Shown piece by piece: positions 14,832 to 23,828 of a stretch of DNA of 64,000 nt. Below the pieces are notes generated by a model, which had not been told where the DNA came from, did no database searches, and was given only the letters and a program-made list of their open reading frames with translations. Source of the DNA: Polynucleobacter sp. MWH-UH23A (GTDB taxonomy: Bacteria > Pseudomonadota > Gammaproteobacteria > Burkholderiales > Burkholderiaceae); contig NZ_CP099572.1 in NCBI RefSeq assembly GCF_040409805.1, positions 1,426,001 through 1,490,000 on the forward strand, in the 5' to 3' direction. The position numbers and the translations under genes are program-made. Within the stretch, counting starts at the first letter, position 1. Each line of letters opens with the position of its first letter.

Positions 14832-15842
14832 TTAAAAAATGGCTAGGCTGATGTAATACACAACCATAGACATCAAGGCAGTAGCTGGAATCGTGAAAAT
14901 CCAAGCCCAAACGATATTTCCCGCTACGCCCCAACGAACTGCACTCGCTCTTTGAGTTGAGCCCACACCCACAATAGCCCCAGTAATTGTGTGGGTAGTA
15001 GAAACGGGAACACCCAAGGCTGTAGCGGTAAAGAGAGTTATTGCACCACCGGTCTCAGCACAAAAGCCGCCAACAGGTTTGAGCTTTGTAAGTTTTTGGC
15101 CCATAGTTTTCACAATACGCCAACCACCAAACATCGTACCCATTGCGATAGCGATATAACAAGCAATAATGGTCCAAGTTGGGGGCATGCCACCACCAGC
15201 CTCTGCGTATCCGGTAATGATCAACAGCAACCAAATAATGCCAATCGTTTTTTGAGCATCATTGCCTCCGTGACCCAGACTGTAGGCACCAGCAGAGAGT
15301 AACTGAAGTCTACGGAACCAACGATCTGTCTTAGCCAGAGTGGCATGTCTGCACACCCACGAAACCAACAACATCGTGAGTGAACCCAAGAGGAAACCAA
15401 CCAGTGGAGAAATAAAGATAAAGGCAACCGTCTTAAAGATGCCAGCCCAAACTAAACCAGAAACACCCGCTTTCGGTAAAGCTGCGCCGACAAGACCGCC
15501 AATCAAGGCATGTGATGAGCTAGATGGAATACCGTAATACCAAGTAACCACATTCCATACAATTGCCCCCACCAAGGCTCCAAAAATAACATGTAAATCA
15601 ACTGCTGATGGATGAACAATGCCTTTGCCGACAGTAGCGGCAACACTCAGATGAAAAATAAAGATTGCTAAAAAATTAAAGAAGGCCGCAAAGACAACAG
15701 CTTGTTGCGGCTTCAAAACACCAGTGGAAACCACTGTTGCAATAGAGTTCGCCGCATCATGAAATCCATTCATGAAATCAAAACCAAGCGCAAGCACTAC
15801 TAAGAGCGCTACAACCCAAAAAGCTACTTCTGTCGCTGGCAA
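14832..15842 (-). CDS. Low-affinity inorganic phosphate transporter (Pit/PiT family)
   Basis: This 336-residue inner-membrane protein moves phosphate, probably as a metal-phosphate complex driven by protons. It has the repeated PiT signature: FMNGFHDAANSIATVV near residue 25 and SLGHGGNDAQKTIGI in the middle, with GVPVSTTHTITGAI near the end and about nine to ten hydrophobic helices. The start codon is TTG at 15842, giving MPATEVAFWV, with AAGG upstream. The DUF47 gene ends 11 bases before it, the usual pit accessory arrangement. Confidence 0.88.
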   Translation of the reverse strand: MPATEVAFWVVALLVVLALGFDFMNGFHDAANSIATVVSTGVLKPQQAVVFAAFFNFLAIFIFHLSVAATVGKGIVHPSAVDLHVIFGALVGAIVWNVVTWYYGIPSSSSHALIGGLVGAALPKAGVSGLVWAGIFKTVAFIFISPLVGFLLGSLTMLLVSWVCRHATLAKTDRWFRRLQLLSAGAYSLGHGGNDAQKTIGIIWLLLIITGYAEAGGGMPPTWTIIACYIAIAMGTMFGGWRIVKTMGQKLTKLKPVGGFCAETGGAITLFTATALGVPVSTTHTITGAIVGVGSTQRASAVRWGVAGNIVWAWIFTIPATALMSMVVYYISLAIF

Positions 15843-15853
15843 CTTATTTCGCC

Positions 15854-16501
15854 TTAAGAGTTTTCAAGAACGATGCCCTCAACTAAGTTGGCAACGTCTT
15901 CACATTTATCGGTTACTTCCTCGAGCAATTCATAAATACGTTGGCATTTAATAAGCTCACGCACCTCGATATCCTCGCGGAATAACCTTGTAATAGCAGT
16001 AGATAAAAGGCGATCAGCGCCAGACTCAAGGTGATCAATTTCATCGCAAGTCTTCAATGCGCCTTTAGCAACCTCAGGATCAGAAATATCTTTTAATGTG
16101 CCAACGGCGTTTTTCATACTGATGCAACACTGATTGCATAACTCAGCCATCTGCAGCATCTCTGGCGTCATTTGCTTCACATCATAGAGATGCATTGCTT
16201 CAGTGCCGTTTTGCAATAAGTCTGCAACGTCATCCATCGTGTTGATGAGTGAAAAAATTTGATCGCGATCTATTGGAGTGATAAATGTCTTGTGCAAACG
16301 ACGATGCACTTCTTTAACAACATCATCACAAGCATGTTCTGCTTTATCAACTTCTTGCGTGTATTTTGCGCGCAGAGCTTCGTCGGCGTAATGTTCAACA
16401 AACTTCAAAAAAGATTCGGAAGCAGCAACGATATTCCCGGCATGCTCATTGAACAATTCGAAGAAATTACCATCGTGAGGCATTAACTTACTGAAGAACA
16501 T
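15854..16501 (-). CDS. DUF47 family PhoU-like protein (Pit accessory protein)
   Basis: This 215-residue helical protein is of the DUF47/PhoU-like family that is normally encoded beside Pit transporters and thought to control their activity. It starts MFFSKLMPHDGNFFELFNEHAGNIV, a typical opening, and contains the repeated PhoU-type acidic helix motifs (EVDKAEHACDDV and TCDEIDHLESGAD) that bind metal in PhoU. It lies 11 bases upstream of the transporter in the same direction. No signal peptide or membrane segment is seen. Control of phosphate uptake is inferred from the family and the pairing. Confidence 0.87.
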   Translation of the reverse strand: MFFSKLMPHDGNFFELFNEHAGNIVAASESFLKFVEHYADEALRAKYTQEVDKAEHACDDVVKEVHRRLHKTFITPIDRDQIFSLINTMDDVADLLQNGTEAMHLYDVKQMTPEMLQMAELCNQCCISMKNAVGTLKDISDPEVAKGALKTCDEIDHLESGADRLLSTAITRLFREDIEVRELIKCQRIYELLEEVTDKCEDVANLVEGIVLENS

Positions 16502-16568
16502 AAATCACGATCCTTTGGGAACAAAAACTACGGGTTTTGTTAGGTTTGGCGTCATTCTAAACAAAAGC

Positions 16569-16763
16569 TTATTGAACAACTGGAAAGCCAGCATCTGTTA
16601 TAAGCTGAGCCGCTTTTTCGGCTGAAAGGGTAGTTTCAAGAGTCACGGTCTGGGTTGCTAAATCTGCCTGCACTTTAGCGCCAGGATCCTGAGCCTGAAT
16701 AGCTCGGGTCACAGCATTAACACAGCCGCCACAAGTCATTCCTGACACTTTTAGACTCAACAT
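16569..16763 (-). CDS. Heavy-metal-associated (HMA) domain copper chaperone, CopZ-like
   Basis: This 64-residue protein is a single HMA domain with the metal motif MTCGGC near residues 9-14 and the ferredoxin-like beta-alpha-beta pattern ending in the usual AAQLITDAGF helix. It probably binds Cu(I) in the cytoplasm and delivers it to the P-type ATPase. It is divergent from copA with only 51 bases between start codons, so the two may be co-controlled. I did not see a clear CueR dyad in that gap. Confidence 0.85.
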   Translation of the reverse strand: MLSLKVSGMTCGGCVNAVTRAIQAQDPGAKVQADLATQTVTLETTLSAEKAAQLITDAGFPVVQ

Positions 16764-16814
16764 ATCGACCCTTTTTAAGTAAATTTAGTGGCTATGGGGT
16801 AGATTATCTTCCAT

Positions 16815-19091
16815 ATGAGCCAGCAAAAAGACACAAATTCCTCGATTTTTACCCTAGATATTGATGGAATGTCCTGCGCCTCCTGCGTGGCAAGGGTTGA
16901 AAAGGCGCTCGATCGAATTCCAGGGGTAGAGGCGGCCAGCGTTAACCTCGCCACAGAACAAGCAAAAGTCCGTCTCGAGCCTGGCTCCACCACCTCAGCC
17001 GAAGAAATCATCAGTTTGGTGCAAAAAACAGGCTATGGTGCAAAGATCAGTTCGCCACACGGCAATCTTGACCATAACCCGACTCATACATTTTGGGGTT
17101 CAGATGGCTTGGGTAGAGTGTTGTTAAGTTTCGCGCTATCTGCACCCCTCTTCTTGCCTATGTTTTTGATGCCATTTGATATCCACTGGGCGCTTGCTCC
17201 GAAATGGCAAATCTTATTAGCAACTCCCGTGCAATTTATTTTGGGTTGGCGTTTCTATAAAGCTGGCCTTAAATCTGTATTAGCTGGCGCAGGAAATATG
17301 GATTTATTGGTTGCACTCGGAACCAGTGCTGCATATGGTTTGAGTGTTTATCAAATGTTTGCATCGCCACATGCTAACCATGAACTCTACTTTGAAGGCT
17401 CCACCGTCATCATTTGTATGGTCTTGCTTGGCAAATGGTTAGAAGCGAGAGCAAAGCGGCAGACTAGCGAAGCGATTCGCGCCCTTCAAAAACTGTGGCC
17501 TGAGAATGCAAAAGTAATCAACTCAAATCTTGAAATTAAAGAGGGGCTTGCTCTCGATCAATATCGAGAATTAGCACTCGATCAAGTTTTTCCGGGTGAT
17601 CACGTTTTAGTATTGCCTGGTGAGCGGATTCCGGTAGACGGCTTGATTCTATTGGGCAATAGCCACATTGATGAGTCGCTCTTAACCGGCGAAAGCGACC
17701 CCGTTAAGAAATCACTCGGAGCTAAAGTGATTGGTGGATCACTAAATGGTGAAGGCGTTTTGATTATTAATGCTAAAGCAGTTGGTGTGGAAAGCGTTTT
17801 ATCAAAAATCATCACCTTAGTGGAAGATGCACAAACACAAAAAGCGCCTATCCAGAAATTGGTAGATCGAGTTAGCGCTATTTTTGTCCCAAGCGTTGTC
17901 ATCATTGCCTTGCTAACCGGTTTAATAAATTGGATTTATCTAGACTCGGTTTCTATTGCGATATTACGATCTGTATCTGTTCTCGTGATTGCCTGTCCTT
18001 GTGCGCTTGGTTTGGCCACTCCAGCAGCAATCATGGCAGGAACGGGAGTTGCTGCACGCTTTGGTATTCTCATCAAAGACCCCCAGGTATTAGAGTTAGC
18101 ACATCGCTTAAATATTGTTGCCTTTGATAAAACAGGCACTCTTACTATTGGTAGACCACAAGTGCTAGAGTTCGTTGATCTCACTAGCGCCAAAGACAAG
18201 AACTCACTTCTCGCAACTGCCGCTGGCTTGCAAATGGGCAGCGAGCATCCGTTAGCAAAAGCACTGATAGCCGCCGCCAAACTCACTGGCACCAATCCCA
18301 TCCCCCCTTCTCAGAGCGAGGCTTTACCTGGGGTTGGCATCAGCGGAATACCAAGCACAGGACCATGGGCCAATCAAAAGCTCTCGCTTCAGAGCATTGC
18401 CTCACTAGAACAGCATCCGCTCTATTCAGAAATTTTGTCCAAAGCACAACACTGCTTTAATCAGGGGCAAACTGTATCTGTATTAATGAATGCAGAATCC
18501 CCATCGTTACCTCTTGCCGTCATCAGTTTTGGAGATGAACTTAAGAGTTCAGCAAAAGATGCAATTTCTGCTTTGCATCAGTTACACATTCGCACCGTGA
18601 TGCTCTCTGGCGATAATTTTGCAGCTGTAAAACGAGTTGGAGACTCAATCGGTGTTGATGAAGTCTTTGGACAAATATTGCCTGGCAATAAGGCGGAAAT
18701 TATTCATCAACTGCAATTCTCAGGAAAGGACCAATCCAGACAATTTGTCGCCATGGTTGGCGACGGCGTTAACGATGCGCCCGCCTTGGCAACAGCAGAC
18801 GTAGGTATGGCTATGTCAACAGGCACGGATGTAGCAATGCAGGCAGCAGGTATCACACTTATGCGAGGCGACCCCAGCTTAGTTGCTGATGCAATTGATA
18901 TCTCCAAAAGAACTTGGAAGAAAATTCAGCAAAATCTTTTTTGGGCTTTTGCGTTTAATGCCACAGGCATTCCTCTGGCGGCACTTGGTTATTTATCACC
19001 GATGCTCGCTGGTAGCGCAATGGCGCTTTCTAGTTTCTGCGTGCTAAGTAATGCACTTTTACTGAAACGCTGGCGACCTTTACGTCACTAG
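16815..19091 (+). CDS. copA: Copper-exporting P1B-type ATPase
   Basis: This 758-residue inner-membrane pump exports Cu(I). It has one N-terminal HMA domain (GMSCASC near residues 18-24), eight expected transmembrane helices, the TGES actuator motif (LLTGESDPVKK), the transport motif CPCALG at about residue 394, the phosphorylated Asp438 in DKTGT, a SEHPLA block that holds the nucleotide-binding His-Pro, and the hinge GDGVNDAPALA. Late helices end with the YLSPMLAGSAMALSS block of copper pumps. It has one HMA domain where E. coli CopA has two. It is divergent from the copper chaperone gene. Confidence 0.93.
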   Translation: MSQQKDTNSSIFTLDIDGMSCASCVARVEKALDRIPGVEAASVNLATEQAKVRLEPGSTTSAEEIISLVQKTGYGAKISSPHGNLDHNPTHTFWGSDGLGRVLLSFALSAPLFLPMFLMPFDIHWALAPKWQILLATPVQFILGWRFYKAGLKSVLAGAGNMDLLVALGTSAAYGLSVYQMFASPHANHELYFEGSTVIICMVLLGKWLEARAKRQTSEAIRALQKLWPENAKVINSNLEIKEGLALDQYRELALDQVFPGDHVLVLPGERIPVDGLILLGNSHIDESLLTGESDPVKKSLGAKVIGGSLNGEGVLIINAKAVGVESVLSKIITLVEDAQTQKAPIQKLVDRVSAIFVPSVVIIALLTGLINWIYLDSVSIAILRSVSVLVIACPCALGLATPAAIMAGTGVAARFGILIKDPQVLELAHRLNIVAFDKTGTLTIGRPQVLEFVDLTSAKDKNSLLATAAGLQMGSEHPLAKALIAAAKLTGTNPIPPSQSEALPGVGISGIPSTGPWANQKLSLQSIASLEQHPLYSEILSKAQHCFNQGQTVSVLMNAESPSLPLAVISFGDELKSSAKDAISALHQLHIRTVMLSGDNFAAVKRVGDSIGVDEVFGQILPGNKAEIIHQLQFSGKDQSRQFVAMVGDGVNDAPALATADVGMAMSTGTDVAMQAAGITLMRGDPSLVADAIDISKRTWKKIQQNLFWAFAFNATGIPLAALGYLSPMLAGSAMALSSFCVLSNALLLKRWRPLRH

Positions 19092-19108
19092 GTAGACTTT
19101 ACCCAGCA

Positions 19109-19906
19109 TTATTTAGCAGACTTACGAACCAGCTCGATATCACCATAGAAAGCACGAGTTTCGGATTTGGTGTTATCTGTATCAGTTAGTAAAGCAATAC
19201 CAATCACATCACCCGGAGGTTCACCATAGGCAAGCTTGTAGTCGGCAGACAAATCACGCTGATGCTTGTGCCACTGACCTAAATTATCCCAACCTGAATC
19301 CACAACAATCATTTTGACGCGCGAAGTATGGGCGTTGGTAATGATGGAATCAACAGGCGATTTTCCAGACCAGATATACATCAGAGTGGCATAAGGCATT
19401 TCTTGACCACTAATTAAATTCGCCATCTCAAAATTCATTTTTTCTTTTAAAGAAAGTTTGGATTTATTGCCATCAAACGCAACTAAGATTCTTAAGGGTG
19501 CATCATCGCGATAGCCCTCACTATTGTCAGCCTCAGGGATGGCACTCAGAGCCTTCCACTCCCACTGTAACCATAAGTTATTAGCTTTTTTTGGCTTTAA
19601 CTTTACCGCTAATCCTGATGCAGCCGTTTTTGAGTTTGCGCTTAAGACTGTTTTACCTTGGTAATTTTCTAGGCGATAGACGGTATTCTTTTTATAAGGG
19701 GCAATGCGATAAAAACTCCAGCCCTGCGGCACACCTTCGCGTGCTGCCTCTGCAGAGAACTTTGGTAAGTCCTCCTGAGCAGGAATCTGATCAACATGAA
19801 ATGCTTGCCCAGACCCATCCTGAACTGAACTACCGCCAAATCCAATGCAACCCGATAGCGCAGCAGCCATGAGGAATGTGGAAATGGATAAAGCAATTTT
19901 GTACAT
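19109..19906 (-). CDS. DUF3047 domain-containing lipoprotein
   Basis: This 265-residue protein starts with a lipoprotein signal (MYKIALSISTFLMAAALSGC, Cys20). The rest matches DUF3047: WSFYRIAPYKKNTVYRL, a WLQWEWKALSAIPEAD block, DDAPLRILVAFDG and YIWSGKSPVDSI. A beta-sandwich, possibly binding carbohydrate or lipid, is suggested by the family, but no function is established. It converges with copA with a 17-base gap and is divergent from the GT39 gene across 47 bases. Link to either neighbour is unclear. Confidence 0.8.
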   Translation of the reverse strand: MYKIALSISTFLMAAALSGCIGFGGSSVQDGSGQAFHVDQIPAQEDLPKFSAEAAREGVPQGWSFYRIAPYKKNTVYRLENYQGKTVLSANSKTAASGLAVKLKPKKANNLWLQWEWKALSAIPEADNSEGYRDDAPLRILVAFDGNKSKLSLKEKMNFEMANLISGQEMPYATLMYIWSGKSPVDSIITNAHTSRVKMIVVDSGWDNLGQWHKHQRDLSADYKLAYGEPPGDVIGIALLTDTDNTKSETRAFYGDIELVRKSAK

Positions 19907-19953
19907 ATCAGAATTGTCCCAAAGTTTTACTCAAGTGAGACTAAAATCGTCAT

Positions 19954-21450
19954 ATGCGCCAATACTCACCATCAAGCTGGGCTGCAATTAGCATTTGCAT
20001 TGCGGCATTGGTGCACTTTGTCCTAGGTTTTGCAATTGAGTTTTCGGTCGACGAGGCCCACTACGCCTTGTACGCACAGCATCTTGCTTGGAGCTACTTT
20101 GATCATCCACCGCTAGTCGGCTGGATTCAGTGGCCACTGGTTGCCATTACCTCTTCCGAGGGAATCATTCGCCTCATCCCAGAATTTCTATGGATACTTT
20201 CCTGTTATCTGGTTTATCAAGCCACTTTAGAAATACATCATTTAATTCAAGGCAGAAATGCAGGTTACTTAACTAGCACCCTTCCCTCTCAAAATACCTG
20301 CGGACTCATGGCTGTGCTCGCCATAATTGCCGCACCGATACCCCACATACTTTCAATCGGCCTATTGCCAGATACTTTGCTTGCACCCCTGAGTCTTGGT
20401 TTGATGATGATGGCGCTTCGCTGGCTCAACAAAGATCGCTTTAGTACCCGCGATTGGATTTTTACCGGCATCTTATTGGGTCTATCAGGCCTTAGTAAAT
20501 ACACTGCTGCTTTTAGCGCTTTTGCGTTCTTGCTCGTATTCTTGAGCAACACCAAAAAAGCTTGGATTAATACAGCAGGATTTTGGCTGGCCTTCATCAT
20601 CGCATTGCTCTGCATCAGTCCTGTCCTGTATTGGAATTGGATTAACGATTGGATTTCATTTAAGTATCAAATTGCTCACGGTGCAGGCAGCACATGGCTA
20701 TGGCGAAGATTGATGGCTTATGTAGGTATTCAGGTCTTGGTCTATGGACCACTGCTAGTGCTTGGTACTTATTTATTCATTAAATATTGCATTCATGGTG
20801 TCAAACTTTCTATCTGGGCTTTACTAGGATTCTTCGCAATCCCATTTGTAATCTTTGCAACACTTGCTGGTGGAGGTGGGCTACCGCACTGGACATCTCC
20901 CGCATGGTTTTGTCTCGCTCCATTTGCGGGTATTGGCTTAGCAAAAGCCTGGTCCACTCAACATCGTCGCCTCATTCAAATTCTCTTTGTTTTTCAATTG
21001 ACACTTTGCGCTATTGGATTTGCTTACGTACTCTCAGGCGGGATTAATTTAGCAATGATTAAATCCAATCCGATTGCCGATCTCTATGGTTGGAAATTGG
21101 CAGGCCAAAAGGCAGCAGAACTAAGTAGAGCAAGTAAAGCCAGTGGTATAGCTGTGCAAAATTGGACCTTAGGTAGCCGGGCCGCTTGGTATGCCAAACC
21201 GACCCCAGTATTTGTATTGGATCAACGACAAGACCAGTTTGACCTCTGGTTTGGTAAGTTACCTCAAGGGGCAAATATTCTTCTGATCAACTGGTCTGGC
21301 ATGCCCTTTCCAGCTCCGGTGGGCAACAAGGACTCTTTTGAACGTTGTGAGCCCTTAGACAGCCTAGAAATTAGACGTTTTGGTCAAATTTTGTCCAAAT
21401 TTGACTTTAGCCTGTGTAGCAATTGGCAGGGATCTGAATTAGCAAGGTAA
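19954..21450 (+). CDS. Glycosyltransferase family 39 (ArnT/PMT-like) membrane protein
   Basis: This 498-residue multi-pass protein has the GT39/GT83 layout: an N-terminal helix, the acidic motif EFSVDEAHYALYAQHLAWSYFDHPPLVGW with the catalytic Asp-Glu pair near residues 32-33, then about ten more helices and a periplasmic C-terminal domain. Such enzymes move a sugar from a polyprenyl phosphate donor to a lipid or protein on the periplasmic face. The DHPP block is typical of bacterial family members. It heads a plus-strand cluster with a flippase-like protein, a GT9 enzyme and a PAP2 phosphatase, which supports envelope glycan modification. The acceptor is unknown. Confidence 0.82.
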   Translation: MRQYSPSSWAAISICIAALVHFVLGFAIEFSVDEAHYALYAQHLAWSYFDHPPLVGWIQWPLVAITSSEGIIRLIPEFLWILSCYLVYQATLEIHHLIQGRNAGYLTSTLPSQNTCGLMAVLAIIAAPIPHILSIGLLPDTLLAPLSLGLMMMALRWLNKDRFSTRDWIFTGILLGLSGLSKYTAAFSAFAFLLVFLSNTKKAWINTAGFWLAFIIALLCISPVLYWNWINDWISFKYQIAHGAGSTWLWRRLMAYVGIQVLVYGPLLVLGTYLFIKYCIHGVKLSIWALLGFFAIPFVIFATLAGGGGLPHWTSPAWFCLAPFAGIGLAKAWSTQHRRLIQILFVFQLTLCAIGFAYVLSGGINLAMIKSNPIADLYGWKLAGQKAAELSRASKASGIAVQNWTLGSRAAWYAKPTPVFVLDQRQDQFDLWFGKLPQGANILLINWSGMPFPAPVGNKDSFERCEPLDSLEIRRFGQILSKFDFSLCSNWQGSELAR

Positions 21451-21499
21451 ATCACCAAAATTCAAGACCTTAGGTGCCCAAAGCATTATCCTTACGCCT

Positions 21500-22549
21500 A
21501 TGCGTTCACAAGTCACATCCACCCCAAATCCAAAAGATGCTGCTGGGTGGAAATCCATTCTGAAACGCGCATGGCCAACGATTCGGATCGTCCTATCAGT
21601 CGCCTTGCTTTGGAAAGCAACCAGCGGCATTGATTGGCACACCCTTCTTGACTCAGAGATCAAGATGCAGCCAATCTGGCTCGTTGCCGCAGCAATTGCA
21701 ATTTGCTGTGCATTTATTTGTGGTGGCTTGCGCTGGGGTTTTCTGATGCGCAGCGTGGGATTTCAAGGAAGTCTATTCAAGTATGTCGCGCTATATTTTG
21801 CAGGCGGCTTAATTAATCAAGGCCTACCAAGCACCCTTGGTGGGGATAGCTATCGTGCAATTACTGCTACACACCTTAACAGCGCTGGCAATCTTAGTGC
21901 AACAAACGAGTTAGACCAAGAGTTACATCATTCCGTCGATTTGGAGCATGCAACACCAAAACTGCGTTTAAGCTTTGCCATGGTACTTGTTGATCGTCTT
22001 TTGGGCTTAGCCGGAAATAATTTGCTTGGAGGACTTGGACTTATTTTGGGTGGCGCAACTCTTGCCGCTTGGGGACAAGAACTGGGTTATGCCGTTGTCG
22101 CTGTCATGGTGTTGGCCGGGTTAGGAATCGCATTAGTTCTGGCCTGGAAACCCACTACCGAGCTATTAGAGAAGTTACTGGCTCGCTTGAATATGGGTAA
22201 TGCAATACCTGGTATCCGTCTCGCTTTCTCATGGCCCATGAACATTGCTCAGGCAATTTTTGCAATTGCAACCCATGGATTTATTATTCTGGCTTTTGGT
22301 TTTTGCTTAAGGGCTTATGGCGCAGAAGCACCAATCTCAAGCTTAATGATCGGGCTACCTGCATTAAGCCTTTTATTAATGCTGCCAATTAGCATTTCAG
22401 GTTGGGGACTACGTGAGGCGACTCTATCTTCTGTCTTGTCACTATGGGGAGTCAGCCCATCACTAACGGTGCTCGCCTCAATTAGTTACGGCGCACTCAC
22501 TGTGATATCTGTTTTACCAGGCGCATATTTTTTACTAAAACGAAAATAA
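21500..22549 (+). CDS. Lysylphosphatidylglycerol synthase-like transmembrane protein (UPF0104/flippase-like)
   Basis: This 349-residue membrane protein matches the N-terminal domain family of MprF/YbhN. Family-like blocks are VALYFAGGLINQGLPSTLGGD with the conserved Gly-rich turn, a VDRLLGLAGN motif and the late GWGLREA. About eight hydrophobic helices are evident. Members lacking the synthase domain are thought to be lipid transporters or flippases. It follows GT39 by 49 bases and precedes GT9 by 15 bases, so it may move a polyprenyl- or glycerol-linked intermediate for these enzymes; that is inference. It has a probable insertion (NELDQELHHSVDLEHATPKL) in a loop. Confidence 0.78.
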   Translation: MRSQVTSTPNPKDAAGWKSILKRAWPTIRIVLSVALLWKATSGIDWHTLLDSEIKMQPIWLVAAAIAICCAFICGGLRWGFLMRSVGFQGSLFKYVALYFAGGLINQGLPSTLGGDSYRAITATHLNSAGNLSATNELDQELHHSVDLEHATPKLRLSFAMVLVDRLLGLAGNNLLGGLGLILGGATLAAWGQELGYAVVAVMVLAGLGIALVLAWKPTTELLEKLLARLNMGNAIPGIRLAFSWPMNIAQAIFAIATHGFIILAFGFCLRAYGAEAPISSLMIGLPALSLLLMLPISISGWGLREATLSSVLSLWGVSPSLTVLASISYGALTVISVLPGAYFLLKRK

Positions 22550-22564
22550 TCTCAGAGCAAAACT

Positions 22565-23824
22565 ATGGCTATTAGCGTCAACACTATGCGGGTAATTGAT
22601 CATTGGGTTGGCGTACCCCTTTGCGCAATTGTTAGCCCCCTTGTGGCATTGATGGATCGCATCAAAAATATCTTTAGCCGTGGGCCTGAGACCCCAAAAA
22701 AACTACTCTTTATTGAGCTCTCCGAAATGGGTAGCGCAATTTTGGTAGACCCCGCAATGCGAAATGCACAAGCACGTGGCGCAGAGATTTTCTTCTTGAT
22801 TTTTAAAAGTAATCGCGCAAGCCTTACCCTGCTAAATACAGTGAAACCAGAAAATATCTTCACCATTGACTCTTCCAACTTGGGTGGGCTCATTAAAGAT
22901 ACATTGCGTTTTTTGGTTTTGGCTCGCTATCACCGTATTGATACAGTGATTGACCTTGAGCTCTTCTCACGCTTCACTGCTCTTCTAACGGGTCTATGCG
23001 GCGCTCGCAAGCGAGTTGGTTACCACATCTTTCATGGTGAAGGCTTATGGCGTGGCTTCATGCTGACCCGCAAAGTTCATTACAACCCGCACATTCACAT
23101 TACCAAAAATTTCCTTTCTCTAATTCATGCAGCGTTTGCCAAAGAGATTGAAGTGCCATTTAGCAAAGTTCATATCTCTGATGAGGAAGTAAAGCTTGAG
23201 CAAGCGGTCATTAATCCCGATGTTTTGAAAAAAGTACTTTCTCGAATTGAAAAAAAGGCTGCTGAAGCCGGCATTCCATTTACCTATGGAAAAAATCGGA
23301 TTATCTTGATCAACCCAAATGCGAGCGATCTCCTGCCTCAACGTCGCTGGTCTCAACAGCGCTTCTCCGAATTGATTCAAGCAGTTAACCAACGCTATCC
23401 TGATGATCTAATCTTGATCACAGGTTCACCAGCTGAGTTTGTATACGTTGATAAAGTGCGCTTCGTTGCTAATGTTAAGAACGCTCTGAATTTTGCTGGC
23501 CAAGTGAGCTTCTCTGAACTACCTCCGCTCTATACACTCTCAGATGTAATGGTCACCAATGACTCTGGTCCAGGACACTTTTCTGCGGTAACGCCACTCA
23601 GAACAGTGGTGCTGTTTGGCCCTGAAACTCCTGCTCTTTATGGCTCAATAGGCAACTCTATTGCGATTACCGCAAACCTTGCTTGCTCTCCATGCGTGAG
23701 CGCAGCGAACCACCGCAAGACACCTTGTCATGACAATGTATGCATGCAAGCAATTAGCGTTGCACAAGTATTGGAAAAAGTGAATATTCAACTACAAGAA
23801 GCAGATAAGGCTAAAGGCCGCTAG
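22565..23824 (+). CDS. Glycosyltransferase family 9 (heptosyltransferase-like)
   Basis: This 419-residue protein has the two-domain GT-B fold of heptosyltransferases: an N-terminal domain with LLFIELSEMGSAILVDPAM, a linker, and the C-terminal donor site with INPNASDLLPQRRWSQQRFSELI and VTNDSGPGHFSAV. Family members add heptose from ADP-heptose to lipopolysaccharide core. Unusual is an N-terminal extension of about 45 residues with a hydrophobic stretch (VGVPLCAIVSPLVALMDRI) that may tie it to the membrane. The C-terminal CSPCVSAANHRKTPCHDN is Cys-rich as in several GT9 enzymes. The sugar is uncertain. Confidence 0.82.
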   Translation: MAISVNTMRVIDHWVGVPLCAIVSPLVALMDRIKNIFSRGPETPKKLLFIELSEMGSAILVDPAMRNAQARGAEIFFLIFKSNRASLTLLNTVKPENIFTIDSSNLGGLIKDTLRFLVLARYHRIDTVIDLELFSRFTALLTGLCGARKRVGYHIFHGEGLWRGFMLTRKVHYNPHIHITKNFLSLIHAAFAKEIEVPFSKVHISDEEVKLEQAVINPDVLKKVLSRIEKKAAEAGIPFTYGKNRIILINPNASDLLPQRRWSQQRFSELIQAVNQRYPDDLILITGSPAEFVYVDKVRFVANVKNALNFAGQVSFSELPPLYTLSDVMVTNDSGPGHFSAVTPLRTVVLFGPETPALYGSIGNSIAITANLACSPCVSAANHRKTPCHDNVCMQAISVAQVLEKVNIQLQEADKAKGR

Positions 23825-23828
23825 CCAA

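Noticed and set aside
16520..16541. AACAAAA-N8-TTTTGTT inverted repeat upstream of the DUF47 gene, considered as a Pho operator or terminator
   Set aside because: It does not match the Pho box, and lacks GC pairs and a T-run.
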